A stretch of 64,000 nucleotides of DNA from Paramacrobiotus metropolitanus. Its lineage: Eukaryota; Tardigrada; Eutardigrada; Parachela; Macrobiotidae. This document shows, piece by piece, positions 45,659 to 58,155 of the stretch (its first letter is position 1; every line of letters starts with the position of its first letter). The notes beneath the pieces were generated by a model. It saw only the letters and a list, made by a program, of their open reading frames with translations, was not told the origin of the DNA and ran no database searches. The stretch is from assembly GCF_019649055.1 (NCBI RefSeq), contig NW_026570332.1, positions 1-64,000 of the forward strand, given 5' to 3'. The position numbers and the translations under genes were made by a program.

Positions 45659-47324
45659 TTTATTTTAGATAAAGGAATTAAGATTAATAAAGTGCATCAT
45701 TGTTGAAGATGAAGCTCGATCGCTTCAGTCTGCCTTACCTGCGAGTTAAATAAAAGGTTTTGCGAGCTAAAATGTGCCCGGTAATTATGGTATTGTCGAT
45801 GACAACCAGACGGTCCAGACGACAAGCACTTAGTACTTGATCGTACAGGTACTGATGTTAAATGACGTACTCATAATCAATAACTGGCGATTTGCTTGAC
45901 AAGTTTGAATCTTATAAGTAGACAAGTATAACAATGCTCTCTAGTAATTCGTTTCCTCTCTACAAAGCGAAGACACTTGTTTTGCATTGTATTTTGGTGG
46001 ATATTTAAATCATGTTTTACTTCGAGAACTTGCATTAAGTGCTTTATGCATGAGGGTTTTTGAATAGCTATCTATATTCGTTACTTGATCGCATTTGTCC
46101 AAACCGACTAAAATTTGGTGCTTACGGTGTATGATTATTCATGTACAGATCGTATTACATTTATTTTCGTTCTAAACCGTCAGTTCATACTCTTAGAGTT
46201 AATAGTGGACACTGGAGGCAGCTGCATATATTTTAGCAATCCGAGAATTCCTGATGGTGTCCCGGCGTTGTTATGCGCGGCACTTAAGCTTAGGTACGGA
46301 AGTATGAAGAGTTATGACTGCGCACACTATGGGAGACGAAAGATAATAGTAATTTAATAGTACTTATAATAGTGATTTATTACTTACTGATGGCGCAAGC
46401 GGCAGGATAGTTTTGTACTTTGAAACTAAAGTTAACCGATACAATGTCACACTTCGTACTCGTACTTACTATCAAGGCAGCAAAAACTAACTGACAACAA
46501 TTCTAACTTTGCGCTTACCGGGTAGATATTCCAGAAGATACATTCAATTCCGTAATTCGTGACCGGTTTTCAAGAAACTTTAAGTTGAACCACTCATGAG
46601 ATGCAAAATAAAAATATTAATTTTTACACTGTACTGGGAAGGATATTACCATAACTTGATCTCTTTTAAAATTTAACTTTTAGGTTTACGAAGATAAACA
46701 CCCAAAAGTGCTCAGTGGACAGTGGACACTGGTAAATGCATTATTCCTGACGGTAGATGCCCTGGCTCATGCGCTGTAAGTTGGCGATTACTTGATTTTC
46801 CTGTACGGTATACCGCACTACGGTACTCGTAGTCTTTCGATTGTCTATTGCTGTCTGGGTTTTATATACAATCTGACTAAATGAGGAGGCTACGGTCTAT
46901 GTTAAAGAGCCAGCGAACAGCCTTTTTACGCTGAGGCTGGTTGATCATAGCTTTCTGTTGTGACTATAAATAGACCAGACAGAGGATTTCGTGCCATGAA
47001 AGCGCAAGCGAATGCTGCCTCGCTGTATCGATCGATCGGTGTGTGAGGGTAAATCCGCATTCACTTACACGTATGAGTGTGGCTGTCTGTGCGTACTAGC
47101 TGTACAAACCGGTTTTCGCTGTCTTCGCTACAACGCATACCCGAAACCCGTAGCTTCCTTTATTAGTCGCATTGTAGATATACTTAGTCACTTCAAAAGC
47201 ATGTTTTTCAAAACTTTTGCAGCTTGCAAGGTCTGCAATTAATAATTACTTTTTTTTTGTTTTGAACTGTTATATACTGGCGTAACAGTTAACGTTTCGT
47301 TTTTTTACAAGTCATAGTTCTGAA
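45659..47324. other. Spacer with one possible orphan exon
   Basis: An AG-flanked open piece at about 46,684-46,776 reads VYEDKHPKVLSGQWTLVNAL and following hydrophobic residues, ending at a GTAAGT donor. It may belong to an unrecognised plus-strand gene, with another open frame at 46,115-46,357. Neither could be linked to a family. Confidence 0.25.
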
Positions 47325-48616
47325 ATGTCTTTGTTAGCAAGACAGAATTTTCATACTGAAGTGGAAGGGTCTTTGAATCGCCTGATCAACCACTGTTTGA
47401 ACAACTCGAATACATATTTGGCTATGGTAAGAGGAGCGCATTGTCAATTAGTGCTGTTAAATTTGATTTTAAAATTTTATAGTCGTATCGGTTGTATTGG
47501 TTTGCCGTGTTATTACTTATTGCTATCGCTCGGTAAAAGTGTTTGGTTTTTTTGCAGTTTTCTTACTTTTCTCAAGACGATGTGGCGCTGATGAAGTGCA
47601 GCAAATGGTTCAAAGCTTGTAGTGATAAAACTCGGTTGTATGCATTACGATTGATCGCCGTTCAGAATCTTCGAGGTGGACGTTTAGTTTTAAAGGATAT
47701 CAAGGTATATGTCAATGGTTGCATGTTGGTAATAATGGTTGCAAGTTTAATACGGTACACGGAATTTTGAGGTATCTTGTTATGTTGTATGCACAGTAAC
47801 TAATTTCAGGATAGCAGAAAAACCGTAATGATATTAATTAATTTTGTCATCACGGTTTGTTAATATTAATTTTTATTATAAAATATTATGAGTAGGTTAC
47901 TTGTGTATTATGACTGAGGATGTTTGCTCCATTTTCTGATTTTCGATTCTTTATTCCGTTATTCGTTTCACTAGGGCCCGGAGTTGGATTCTTGGCCGAG
48001 CACCGTTAATGCAATGCAACATCTTCTACGGATGGAAAAAGAATTGCAGGCATTATTTTTGGATTCTCACGGCATCGCTGAACGCCATGGTGACAGCGAG
48101 GTACTTGTTTAGGTCTAGCTATTTGATGAATTTCCCGTTACGGATTGTACGACTTCCGCAGTACTCGCGTGTGCTTATATGCTTACTGTAATTTAATCAT
48201 TGGTGGCAAGGTGCAGTGTGGCCGGATTACTTACTACTGCATTCGACAGTTAGGTTAGTGTGTATTCAACACGCTACCAACGTCTTAGTAAATATTTAAA
48301 AAAAGTTGAAAAACATGAAAATTAATGTGTGCAGCAGCAGGTTGTGCTGCATGGTGAATTACACCCGAAATATGGTGCCTTGCCACTGCCTTTATTTATT
48401 TTGGACAGTTACATAGTTTTTGTAACTTTTTAATTTGTTGGTTGATTTTACTAAACTCTTTAATATTTTATTTTACAGTTCAGTCACGAAATTGCCAGTG
48501 TCTATCTGAAAGAATTGGAAGAATCGGTGAAAACGATTGCCGATCACCTTGCTAATCTTAGACGTGTCGGCTTTGGTTTGGGCGAATACCAATTTGACCG
48601 CAACCTGGAAAGTTAA
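47325..48616 (+). CDS. Ferritin-like subunit with degenerate ferroxidase centre
   Basis: Four exons (47,325-47,426; 47,558-47,704; 47,975-48,100; 48,479-48,616) join in phase 0 and give about 170 residues, the normal ferritin length. The family signature is clear: RQNFHTEVEGSLNRLINHCL, YLAMFSYFSQDDVALMKCS, VQNLRGGRLVLKDIKGPELD, then MEKELQALFLD, and the C-terminus LRRVGFGLGEYQFD. Aligned by eye to the human heavy chain, the ferroxidase ligands are mostly replaced: Glu27 by Cys, Glu61/Glu62 by Lys/Thr, His65 by Tyr and Gln141 by Leu. Only Tyr34 and Glu107 remain. It should therefore not oxidise Fe(II) itself, and may act as a light-chain-like structural partner or have another role. There is no signal peptide, so it is probably cytosolic. 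Confidence 0.9.
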
Positions 48617-48883
48617 GGCATTTCTAAGCTGTGGGTTAATTTTTGTTTACAACTTTTGAAGGCATTTCTACTTTTTCTAATAACCAAATAATTTCGTGAC
48701 CAAAGTTATGGTGACAGTGATACTTATGGGATATGTACAGTATTTCCTTATTTGTTAGTATTCTTCGTTTTGTTAGCTGCACGTCGCTGGTTCCAAATAG
48801 CCACGTTTTTGTGATTTTTGGCTTGCTCGATATCGTATTTGTTATAATTAATTTTTATTTTAACTTGGAAGGTAAAATTGGTG

Positions 48884-49902
48884 TTAACAATAAATTTCTA
48901 TGAAATGGCCAGAATTCTGTGGCCGATTCTGTGGCTGAGCATCGTCTCCGCTGTTGACTCCATCATCACTGCGACCGACGGCTTTAAAGAGGTTTTTGAC
49001 ATCGACATCCCGCAGTGGTGGGCTTTGGTTGAAGCCGGAATAGTCCGTTTGGTCCGTTTCAGTGTGTCGACTCTGAAATGGCCGCTTCTTGAGACCTCTC
49101 GGAAGATCCGAATTTTCCATTTGGCTTGTTTGAAACTGTCGGACCGGTTGCCGTGCGGCAGGTTGTGCGTCTGCCTGGGAATTAGTCATTATTCTTCTGT
49201 AAGCGTTTTTATCCTGGCGTTGTTCGGAAACGTATGAAGCGGATTTTCTGTTGGTGTCCGGCACCATATCCGCATCTGGGACGCTGTCGGCCACGGCTAC
49301 CTCGGGACGGGCGTCTACCGCCTTCGATCGTAGCAGTTCATGGGCCGGCGCGTTGGGATTGTGTTCCCGGTATTTGCGTGGCCGTATTAAATGGGCGGGA
49401 TGCGGAGGATCCTTCACCCGAATGATTTCATGCGGATAAGGATGAGCGGGAGGTTCCGAATTACCTTCTTTGTTTGTTGTGGCATCCTGATCTACAGGAT
49501 ACTGCAGATGATTTTCATGCATGATCTTGGCCAAATTATTGCTTGCGTAATTATCTGCTTCAGAACAAATACGGTTCAACTGCAGCAAAAACTCTTTCCG
49601 CAGTAATTACTGTAAAAGTTTTTACCGTCGTTATCCCCCAGCTGACGTTTCCATCGATCTCCGGGAGAAACAGTCTTTGCCGGTTGTACGGTGTCATCAT
49701 TCGGGTATGCCGCACTGATCACGCGAAACTGTTGACCTTTCGACGTTGGGAACTGGCAGCGTTTTCTAAGTGGTGTTGGATTGATGGCAGGCTTTTGCAC
49801 TACACGCTGCACGGAAGGAGCATTAATGTAACTAGGTGCAGTATTAGCGTCGCGATCGTTGCTGCAGGATAACCTACAAATAATACACGTGCCGATATTC
49901 AT
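48884..49902 (-). CDS. Unrecognised protein rich in basic and Pro/His segments
   Basis: Two open segments on the minus strand, about 49,887-49,626 and 49,554-48,884, join in frame across a 71-bp GT-AG intron (G|GTAAAA ... GAAGCAG). The first exon follows a TTTGTAG acceptor, so an upstream start exon is probably missing. Dibasic sites occur in sequences such as PLRKRCQF, GDRWKRQLGDND and PRGLKKRPFQS. The rest is hydrophilic (AHPYPHEIIRVKDPPHPAHL) and looks disordered. The C-terminus is SGHFIEIYC. I do not recognise the family. Dibasic sites could mean a processed secreted precursor, but no signal peptide was located. Confidence 0.45.
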
Positions 49903-50066
49903 GAAATATAAATGTGATACCCTTGCTGGATTATCCGAATTATTTTAGGTGCTTGACATCTCTTGTGTAATTCACACTTGTCGATACTGTTCCACAAACA
50001 AAATGTCACCAAAGTAAACAAATTTCGAGCAGATTTTCTCAACTACGTATACATGAATTAAGTACA

Positions 50067-51338
50067 TCAGGTCTCGTACGGGCAAAACTGTGGAGCGCGA
50101 ACAGTAACCGTGGATGTGACTGTCAGAACCGGTGTGTTGTCTGAGCCTTCTTCGATCAGTTTGGGATTTGGTTTTCGCTTTGGATATTGGATCGATGGCT
50201 GCACCACCTCGGTCACTGTGACAGTCTGAGTGACCGGTTCTGCATAAACAGTTACCGGTACCGTCATTGTTTCACGGATAACTTCTCTTTCTGTGTTGTC
50301 CGCCGCTCCATAGATTGGACTCGTCGTGTAAATAAACTGTGTCTATAAAAATGCAAAAGTTACTTAAAGTTATGCCTTATCGTAATTCGAATTTTGTCGT
50401 GGGGTTTTTCGATATTACTGTCATCTAAAAAATCATTAAATTAATGTTGAAAAATTAGGTATATTCTTTTTAAAAAAGATCGGCGATTCGCTAAGATGGT
50501 CAATAAAGGCTTGTATGTACCGGTAACGATACACGTAGTACGTGGTGCAATTTTTACCGAAAGATACACGAAACTGCGAAATTCTGTGGTAGTTACAGTT
50601 GCGAAGCTGGGTTTGGCACATGCCACATTCCGTAGTTTCTGGGCACAGTTTACATCACCATCCGCATCAGCTGTGTCTTCCGGAGCATCTCGGCTCTTTT
50701 TTCTCGATTGCAGATCTTGATCAGCAGCATCAGGCCGAGTGACATAGTCATACGCTTGACCAGTCGCATCTACTGCAGCGTTCACGGTCGACAGATGCGC
50801 TCTTGACCGAATTACATTGACTGTTCGTGTTCGCGTTTTCGGGCGCAGATACACGGTTTGTGTGACAGTGGGACAGACGACGGTTTCCAGTGGTGCTGAT
50901 TCGAATTCTGGTACGGTTGATGCCGCGGTATCCTGTTCGCCATCCGATAGGGTGTCTTGTAGCTGCAGCTGGGATAGTTCAGAGGCCAGTTCTGGCGAAG
51001 GATCGGGAATAGCTCGAAACTTGGAATTCGAAGCTGATAAGTAAACGGAAGCATAAATCAGTATTGACGCGATACTTTACAGATTATTCGCTGGACACTT
51101 GAAAACGTTATCTAAATACTATCTTTTTTGTGATATTGCAAAATAACTGAATTGTCCGTATGAATCCACTCGTCGTACGTTTACTTTTATTTGCTTGACC
51201 ACGACTATCCGATGTTCGCAGAGATTTTGTTGCAGGTTGCGGCATCAGCTGCAAACTGTCCGCAGTTTTGCTGGTTGGGTTTGTAGTTGTGGTTGGGCTG
51301 TTTATGTCGTCTATCCAAAGCTGAACAGCTGCAGTCAT
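50067..51338 (-). CDS. Unrecognised Thr/Val-repeat protein, three exons
   Basis: Exons 51,338-51,185, 51,033-50,558 and 50,342-50,067 join in frame into 301 residues from MTAAVQLWIDDINSP to the end PQFCPYET. No signal peptide is present in this start. Two similar beta-like Thr/Val stretches stand out: CPTVTQTVYLRPKTRTRTVNV in exon 2 and PVTQTVTVTEVVQP and VLTVTSTVTVRAPQFCP in exon 3, each near a Cys-Pro. Between them is an acidic, Asp/Ala-rich region with CAQKLRNVACAKP. Family unknown. The repeated TVTVT pattern near cysteines may form small beta modules. A missed upstream exon with a signal peptide remains possible. Confidence 0.5.
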
Positions 51339-53090
51339 AATAAATTTTTTTATTCTTACAAACTGTGTAAAAATAAAACTTATTTTACCAGCAAATAATA
51401 CTTAATTTACTGTAGACATTTCGGTTGACTGCATATTGCGTGGTAAACATGCTAAGCGAAAGCCGGTTGTCTGCCAAACTAAGCACCGATCTTGTTGTTT
51501 GCGTGCGCGAGATGTTTTTCCGTGTTTGGACGGACAGTCGGACCCATAATCGTATAAAATTACAGTCAAAATATTTTTTAAATGCTTACATATTAAAACA
51601 TATGATTGCATAAAAATATCAGAAATGAATAAACCAAAGAACTTCTAACCAATATTAATACTGTAAATTTTCTTGAGCGCACAGCGTGATACCTAATCAC
51701 ACCTTCTCAAATGCCGTCATTACGAAAATGCTTCATTTGGACTATACGTCTATACCTTTAGGTGTGCTTTTGGGTATTCCTGTTTTTTCGGCTCCAACAT
51801 TGTGCCAAGAGTGGCCCTGCAACAAAATCCAGTCGTGGATACTGATAATCACAACCGAAACTTTACAATGGTAGGTTACAGGCATCACACGTAAAACGTC
51901 CCCACGTAACAGGTTTTAAGTACTAGTAATTAAAAGTTTTAAGGTGAATTAAAACTTAAATAAAAAAATCCTTTCCAAACTAACCAGGCAGTTGAAAATC
52001 ACCAAACAAAGCACAAGGCGATGCCGACTGTGTTTGGCCAAATGGAATACTGGGTCCATCACAATTTCGCAAATGAGTTTTGGTTGTGACGTATTCGTGA
52101 GTTGGTTAACCTTAACCGTAAATGCATATCCACAGATTTAGTAAACACAAACATGATACGAAACTCATATATATTCCCAAAAGCAAGATAATGGCATCCT
52201 GGCAATGATAAGTGCTTGAGAAAAAGCAAGGTCACTAACTCTTTGGTTTACAGCATTATCGAATATTATCTAATAGAAATAATAAAGCTCAATTCTTCGC
52301 GCACGAAGACGAAATAAACGCTGTTTGTTTCCGGCTTTGGAATTGTTCCCCTTTAAGGTCGGTGTGTCCACAAAGTTATCTAGCGGCACCATAAATTAAC
52401 CACAAAAAACCTTCATTTCCAGCGGCCCGGTATTCCACACGAATTATAACCCATTTGCAATCGCACACATACATTGATCGCATACACAAAATGCAACTCA
52501 GATAAATGCAAAATCCATCGTCGGATACTTTCTGATTTGCAACGAGCACAGACAACAATTATTGTTGAAGGCTGTTTTTCAACTACAATAAATTAAATAA
52601 GTCTCACACAGATTGCCGCACTTTCACGGCGTGCCGAAATCACCAAATCGTTTATTAGTAATTAAGTGCAGCGTGCATATTAAGGTACAGTGTTCAGAAG
52701 ACATAAAACATGCATGCTGCTCCATGCATGTGTACCTACATATATTTTTATGAGTAAATGAGTACAGGTACATGTAACATTTAATAAACGAATACCGGTA
52801 ATTGGTTCGATATCCGGTTTTCCATTTCATTTGATGGCTTAATTAAAACAAATCAGTGTCACTTTCAATTCTATACCGCATGATTGCGTCCCTTGATGAC
52901 GAACTCAATTCAAAATCTGTATTCTGCATTTCAAGTTATTTATCTTAAAATGTCAGGGCATACTTATATAAATATAGGTAGAGCTGTATTTAAGCGTCTT
53001 CAGGTCGAGGATACTCTTAGCGTACAGTACTCTAATAGACACATTTGAAAACATTTTTATTTCTTCCTGACAGGCAAATGTAACCGACAA
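51339..53090. other. Gene-poor AT-rich spacer
   Basis: Only short open frames on both strands without motifs. No tRNA, repeat array or splice-linked exons were recognised. Confidence 0.4.
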
Positions 53091-53239
53091 AATAATCAAG
53101 CGAGCGAGCGAAGCGAGCGAAGCGTTTTTAATTTAAAGTGTGTAACGGGGCGAACCGGAGAACCGGGTTCCCGGGGTTTGGGGCGGAGCCCCAATAAGCA
53201 GGGAGTGTTGCAGCCCCCCGCTGAAGCAATTGAGAAGGT

Positions 53240-54065
53240 AGTTTAAAATCGTAAGCCTAACCGGGTTATAATTGACGAACCCAATGGGGAAATGTGTGTT
53301 CGACCGTAAATTTGGACCCAGTGTAAACGCTTAGACCGGGTCGGGTGGTGACATTTTGGGGAACCGTAACGTAAATAATAACCGGGTCATTTTTAACGAA
53401 CCCGCCGTAATAATATACGTGGGGTCCGGGAATTTGGACCCGGTCCGGATTTTTTTAGCGCCTCAGTTGGGCCGGTTTTGAGGAACCGTAACGTAAATTA
53501 TAACCCGGTCATTCTTGACGAACCCGCCGTAATAATATACGGAGGGTATGGAAATTTGGACCCGGTCCGATTTTTTTAGCGGCCCCGGGTGGAGCAGTTT
53601 TGGGGAACCGTAACGTAAATAATAACCCGGTCATTATTGACGAACCCGCCGTAGTAATATACGGGTGGTCCGGAAATTTCGACCCGGTCCGGATTTTTTT
53701 AGCGCCCCCGGGTGGAGCAGTTTTGGGGAACCGTAACGTAAATTATAACCCGGTCATTATTGACGAACCCGCCGTACTAATACACGGGAGGTCCGGAAAT
53801 TTGGACCCGGTCCGAATTTTTTTAGCGCACCCGGGTGGAGCAGTTTTGAGGAACCGTGACGTAAATCATAACCGGGTCATTATTGACGAAGTTGCCGTAG
53901 TAATATACGGGAGGATCGGAAATTTGGACTTGGTCCGAATTTGTTTAGGTTAGGAACAGTTTTGGGGAACCGCAACGTTAAATGTAACTAGGTCAGTATT
54001 GACGAACCCAGTAATATACGGGTGGTCGTGAAATTTATACCCGGGAATGATTTTTTTGTGGCCCC
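53240..54065. repeat. 122/123-bp tandem repeat array (about 7 units)
   Basis: The word GAACCGTAACGTAAAT recurs at 53,361, 53,483, 53,605, 53,728, 53,851 and, degenerate, 53,967, with a more diverged unit from about 53,240. Each unit continues with AACCCGGTCATTATTGACGAA, a GCCGTA-ATAATATACG segment, AATTTGGACCCGGTCCG and a TTTTTTTAGCG...CCCGGGTGGAGCAGTTTTG end. Three central units of 123 bp are an exact codon multiple and stay open on the + strand (53,600-53,953), giving a 41-residue repeat. Without splice or start context this is more likely satellite than gene. Confidence 0.85.
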
Positions 54066-54269
54066 GGGTGGTTGGCGTTTTGGTAACCGACGTTTTGGGA
54101 AATACTTATTCATTTTTCAGAGTTCCGCCGTACAATTGTATTGGTAGCCCGATTTATGAACCCTGTCCGATCATTTGGCCCGGTGTTGGTGGTGGAGTTT
54201 TTATGTTTGCAACTCCCGTAACAGGTCACTTTTGTCGTGCAAGTTTTTGGAACCATTTCTAAATGCTAT

Positions 54270-54570
54270 CACTAAAATTACCGTACCCGCAGTTCGTTAC
54301 TGATGCGGGGGATTACTGTTACCTTTCAATAGCAGGGGAGTACTGTTACCATAACGGATTACTTTTTAAGCAACGGGTGGATTACTGAATTACTTAATTT
54401 CTATAATAATTAATCCTTAGCGTAACGGGTTACCGTCACCGCAAACCGTTCTTTAACGGATTACTATGGAGGGATACTGTTACTGCTACCGTTACCGTAA
54501 TAGATTACCGTGCACATTTTTGTCACCGTTTCGGGTCACCGTAACCGTTACTGCTTACTTTTAGCATCGT
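54270..54570. repeat. TTACCGT/ACGGATTACTG-rich degenerate repeat
   Basis: Short words such as ACGGATTACT, GTTACCGT, TACTGTTACC and their complements recur irregularly for about 300 bp. The pattern looks like a decayed short-period satellite. Confidence 0.6.
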
Positions 54571-54944
54571 CAGTTGTCCCAATGAGTTGCTGGTACTTTA
54601 ATAATTGACCGTTTCAATAACAAAGCTGAAGGCGCCGCCAGGCTGCACCGTGAACAACCGTTTGATTATTGCTTCAAAAGGGGGATGTAAAAATCCTAAA
54701 AAAAACTTACCTGAATTGGATTTAGAATTACTAACACCGGTATTCATCAAAGATTAACTACGGAAATTCGCGCTCACGAAGGTTGTGAGTTATAAGTTTA
54801 TTTGAAGACGTACGCTTAAAAAGCGCACATTCGAGAATTTGTAAATTTTTAAGCAAAATCCAAAGGATTCTGAGGCTTTTGAGCAGTTGTTGGAAATATG
54901 TTTTAGAACGTTGCCATAGCGAAACATTCTTTAATAACGTCAGC

Positions 54945-55500
54945 ATTAAGCAAGCGCAGCGCATCATGCGGAGCAGCAAGTAAAACGAGGGGATTCTATT
55001 GCCTTTTTATTCTGAAGCAATTCTTACAGTTCCGTTTGAACTTTTCGTTACCGTGGTGATACGGTAGCGGAAACCGAAGACGGAGCCAAAGGCGACGCCG
55101 AGCAGCGGCGCGAGCAAACGCAGCGCAGCGAGCGGAGCAGCAAGCAAAACGAGAGGATTCTATTGTCCTGTTATTCTCAAAAGATTCTTCTTATAGTTCA
55201 ACTTGAACTTTTCGTTATTGTGATGACACGGTAGCGTGTTATCATTTCTACGAAAACCGAATACGAAGTCGAAGGCGACGTAAATCTGCGACAGAGCAAA
55301 CGCTTCGAAGCGAGCGGACCAGCAAGTAAAACAAGAACATTCCTTTGTCCGTTTTATTAAAAGATAATTTTCACGGATGAACTTTCCGTTAACGTTATCA
55401 TATTCGGTAGCGAACTATCGTTTCGAGGAAAACCAAAGGCAAAGCCAAGAGGGTGCGCAATTGAAGCATCAAGTAGAACGAAACATTTACTTTTTTTACT
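54945..55500. repeat. Degenerate tandem repeat, about 150-180-bp period (four units)
   Basis: The core GAGCGGAGCAGCAAGCAAAACGAGAGGATTC and the following TATTGTCCTGTTATTCT recur near 54,960, 55,128, 55,307 and, weaker, 55,455. Each is followed by TTCTTACAGTT...GAACTTTTCGTTA and a GGTAGCG...CGAAAACCGA segment. The GCGAGCGAAGCG-like parts resemble the motif at 53,100. Confidence 0.65.
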
Positions 55501-58155
55501 TCAAACCTTTTTCAATAGATATAACAAATATCCAATAAATTTTGCATGAAATTTTAGATATCAGTTTTGCAAAAGAAAAACGAATTATTTGACTGCTGGA
55601 TCAAAGTTTCTCGCCTTGGGCTGCAACTCCCTATTTCAGACTTTAAAACAGGCTCTTTTCTGACAGTTTATATAAATCTGAAAACAAAAGAACAAAAAAA
55701 TAAACCTCAGCGTTTAACGTTCATGTTTCTTTGTGGGGAAAATTAAAGGAAATCAACCTCAAAGGTATTTACAATTACATATACCACTGTTCACAGAAAT
55801 TTAATCACGTGGCTTTCACTCAGGAGCACTGCGTATATTAGATAAGATTCAACGTAGCAAGTAAAGTGGTGAAATTTTCTGATTTTGAAACGAATTTTAA
55901 CAAAATTCTTAATTTTTAAAGACTTTCGAGGAAATTGTTGTAGACATTTTTTGAGGATAATCACGCGATCCATGAACTTTATTGTAAACCGAAGATTCTG
56001 GTAAGCTTACTCAAATCAATGCCCAAACGCTAAAACTTTTTCGCTCCAGGTCAAGTTGAGTTAGTACGCTGAGACCAAAAACGACCGTGGATTACCAGCC
56101 ATAGTCATATGCGGGAAACCAGCACTTGATGTTCAAAACCATGGTAGGGTAGGTATGAGTTACTCGACCGTTGTTTTGCTTCAGAATAAAATCAACCGAA
56201 TAAAACTAAAAACCATAGAAAAACATGGTACCCTTTATCCAAGAAAGTCATCCATTTAGTAACCGCTACTGCGTTATTGTTACCTACGTTGCCGCTGCCA
56301 ACAGACATCAAATAAGGTGTTGAACCGATAAATCGTTTGCGCAATAAATTAAGCCTAATCAGGCTTTACGAAAACATTGAACTCTAAAGAGAAATGTGTG
56401 CCGGCGCTTCTCGGATCCTGTGTGGTTAAATCGGCATACGCGATTTGTATAAATCAGTGTGTTAATTTATCTGCAGCAAGACAATCTTTCCGTAAATTTC
56501 AAAATACTGGGATTTAAATGGCTAAAACTTCTATGCGTCTAACAACTAACTGAAAAAGTTAAAACAAAGAGTTTTTTGGGTTGTTAACTACCGGCGGAGA
56601 ATCATTAATTCAGTTCAGAAATAGAAGGCGACAAGTTGCGGAATAGTGGCTGCATAGTCAAATATTTGCGATAAAACGGGCTTTTCTGCCAATAAATGAT
56701 ACGATGCGGCAGCTTTTCAGGTAAGCATTGCCATCGAGTTCTGGCCAACTGCCAATCTTGCGAAAACTTAAAGATCTGAAGCGGAACATATTTTCTGCTT
56801 TTCCATGGACCACCAGCGCGAAAAGTAATATTGCTAAGCTTATAATTTGCCACCAAAAATTGGTTTGATAGACCGTTACGAACTGTTAAAATATTTTGCA
56901 GAGAATCACTGATTTACGGTTAGTCAACGACTGCGGTGCAGCGTGAATGGCGAATCAAGGTCGCCAGAAGTGTAGTGACGTGGACCATGTTTTAGTACAG
57001 CCGTCTGGTTAGTGAATTGAGCTGCCAAACCATTTTGCACATTTCGCTCTTAATTGCGGTTGCGTTGGGAAATCTCTTCAATTAGCATGTTATGTTTTGT
57101 CTTTTTCTCTGCAAGCGGTAGGTTTGGAAATTCAACCTGTGCAAACGATTGTACTTGACGGGTAATGGCCTGGGTTGCGATTCTTGAACAGGCTCTAAGT
57201 CCTCTGATCCAATATAAGCGTAAAAGTTGAACGTACCCATTAAATCGGCTCTGTTGGCAATTTGCATAAAGGTGTTTACAAATTTAGAGCAACGACCAGT
57301 ATCCTAAAATAAAAAATCTGGTGCGAAATGGACGGCTATGGGCGATAGGGTATTTATATTAGTAGTGCCCGCGTCGCAGTGGCTTGCGTGGGCACTTCTG
57401 ATCGTGTGGCAGTCCTTCTGTGTGACCCGCTGGGTCGTTATTATCATTTAGATCAGCATTGTCATCTATATTACAGAATGAGATATCGCGTGCGGGAGTA
57501 CGGAGAGACCTAGACAGACTGGTGGATAGCTGTAAACTCATGCCAGTCAATCACGCCGACTGTCGACTCACAACCGGCTCTACAATGGCGAGCGTAACCG
57601 CAAAAATATTTTTTGGCCAGCACACAAATCTGACATGCCTTTGGCTTGGTTAGCTCAGGCGTCTCAGCCTCCCCCTCCTGCGTAGTGCCAAAAAAATTTA
57701 ACTTTTTAATTTTTGGAATTAAGTTTAATGTGAAAAGTTAATTAGAAGAAATTTGCGCATTATAAAAATACATCTTTTATCTTTTTACACGCAATTTTCA
57801 GATAACCAGAAACCATTTCATCTTACGAAAATTCGGAATTTAGTTTCTTGGAACGGATGTGCCAGTACGAAGCTCAAAGAATATATTTTTTTCAACGGAA
57901 TCAAAATAAAAAAACATTCAAAAAGAACATATTGTATCGGCATAATGCTGCCAACGGCATAAAAATAATGATATTATATCGGCCTCGTAGCGGTGGCAAA
58001 AACTGATATCTGAGCAGCTCTGGTGATAAGCCTTCCACAGCATATGCAACAGCTACAAAATACGAGTAGACTCAACTACTTCTGTTCCAGTGACGCAGTC
58101 TTACCCAACCGAGTCTTTTACAACAAGAAAAATTTACACGCTCGCTCGCTTGCAC

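Larger units (their letters stand above)
53097..58155. mobile_element. Possible repeat-rich mobile element (weak TIR evidence)
   Basis: CAAGCGAGCGAGCG at about 53,098-53,111 has its reverse complement CGCTCGCTCGCTTG at about 58,142-58,155, and both are next to GTGTAA-type words. Between them are tandem repeats, GC-rich CGGAGCCCC-type hairpins and decayed minus-strand frames at 56,605-56,856 and 57,082-57,267 that I cannot assign. The (GCGA)n ends are low-complexity, so the pairing could be chance. This is a hypothesis for a 5-kb insertion unlike the flanks in composition. Confidence 0.3.

Noticed and set aside
47012-47242. Cys-containing 76-residue plus-strand frame
   Set aside because: No signal peptide and no motif; likely a chance frame upstream of the ferritin gene.
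47230-47324. Iron-responsive element ahead of the ferritin-like gene
   Set aside because: No CAGTGN loop on a bulged stem is visible in the bases before the ATG.
56605-57267. Transposase remnants in the 53-58 kb block
   Set aside because: The frames are short and show no catalytic motif that I can recognise.
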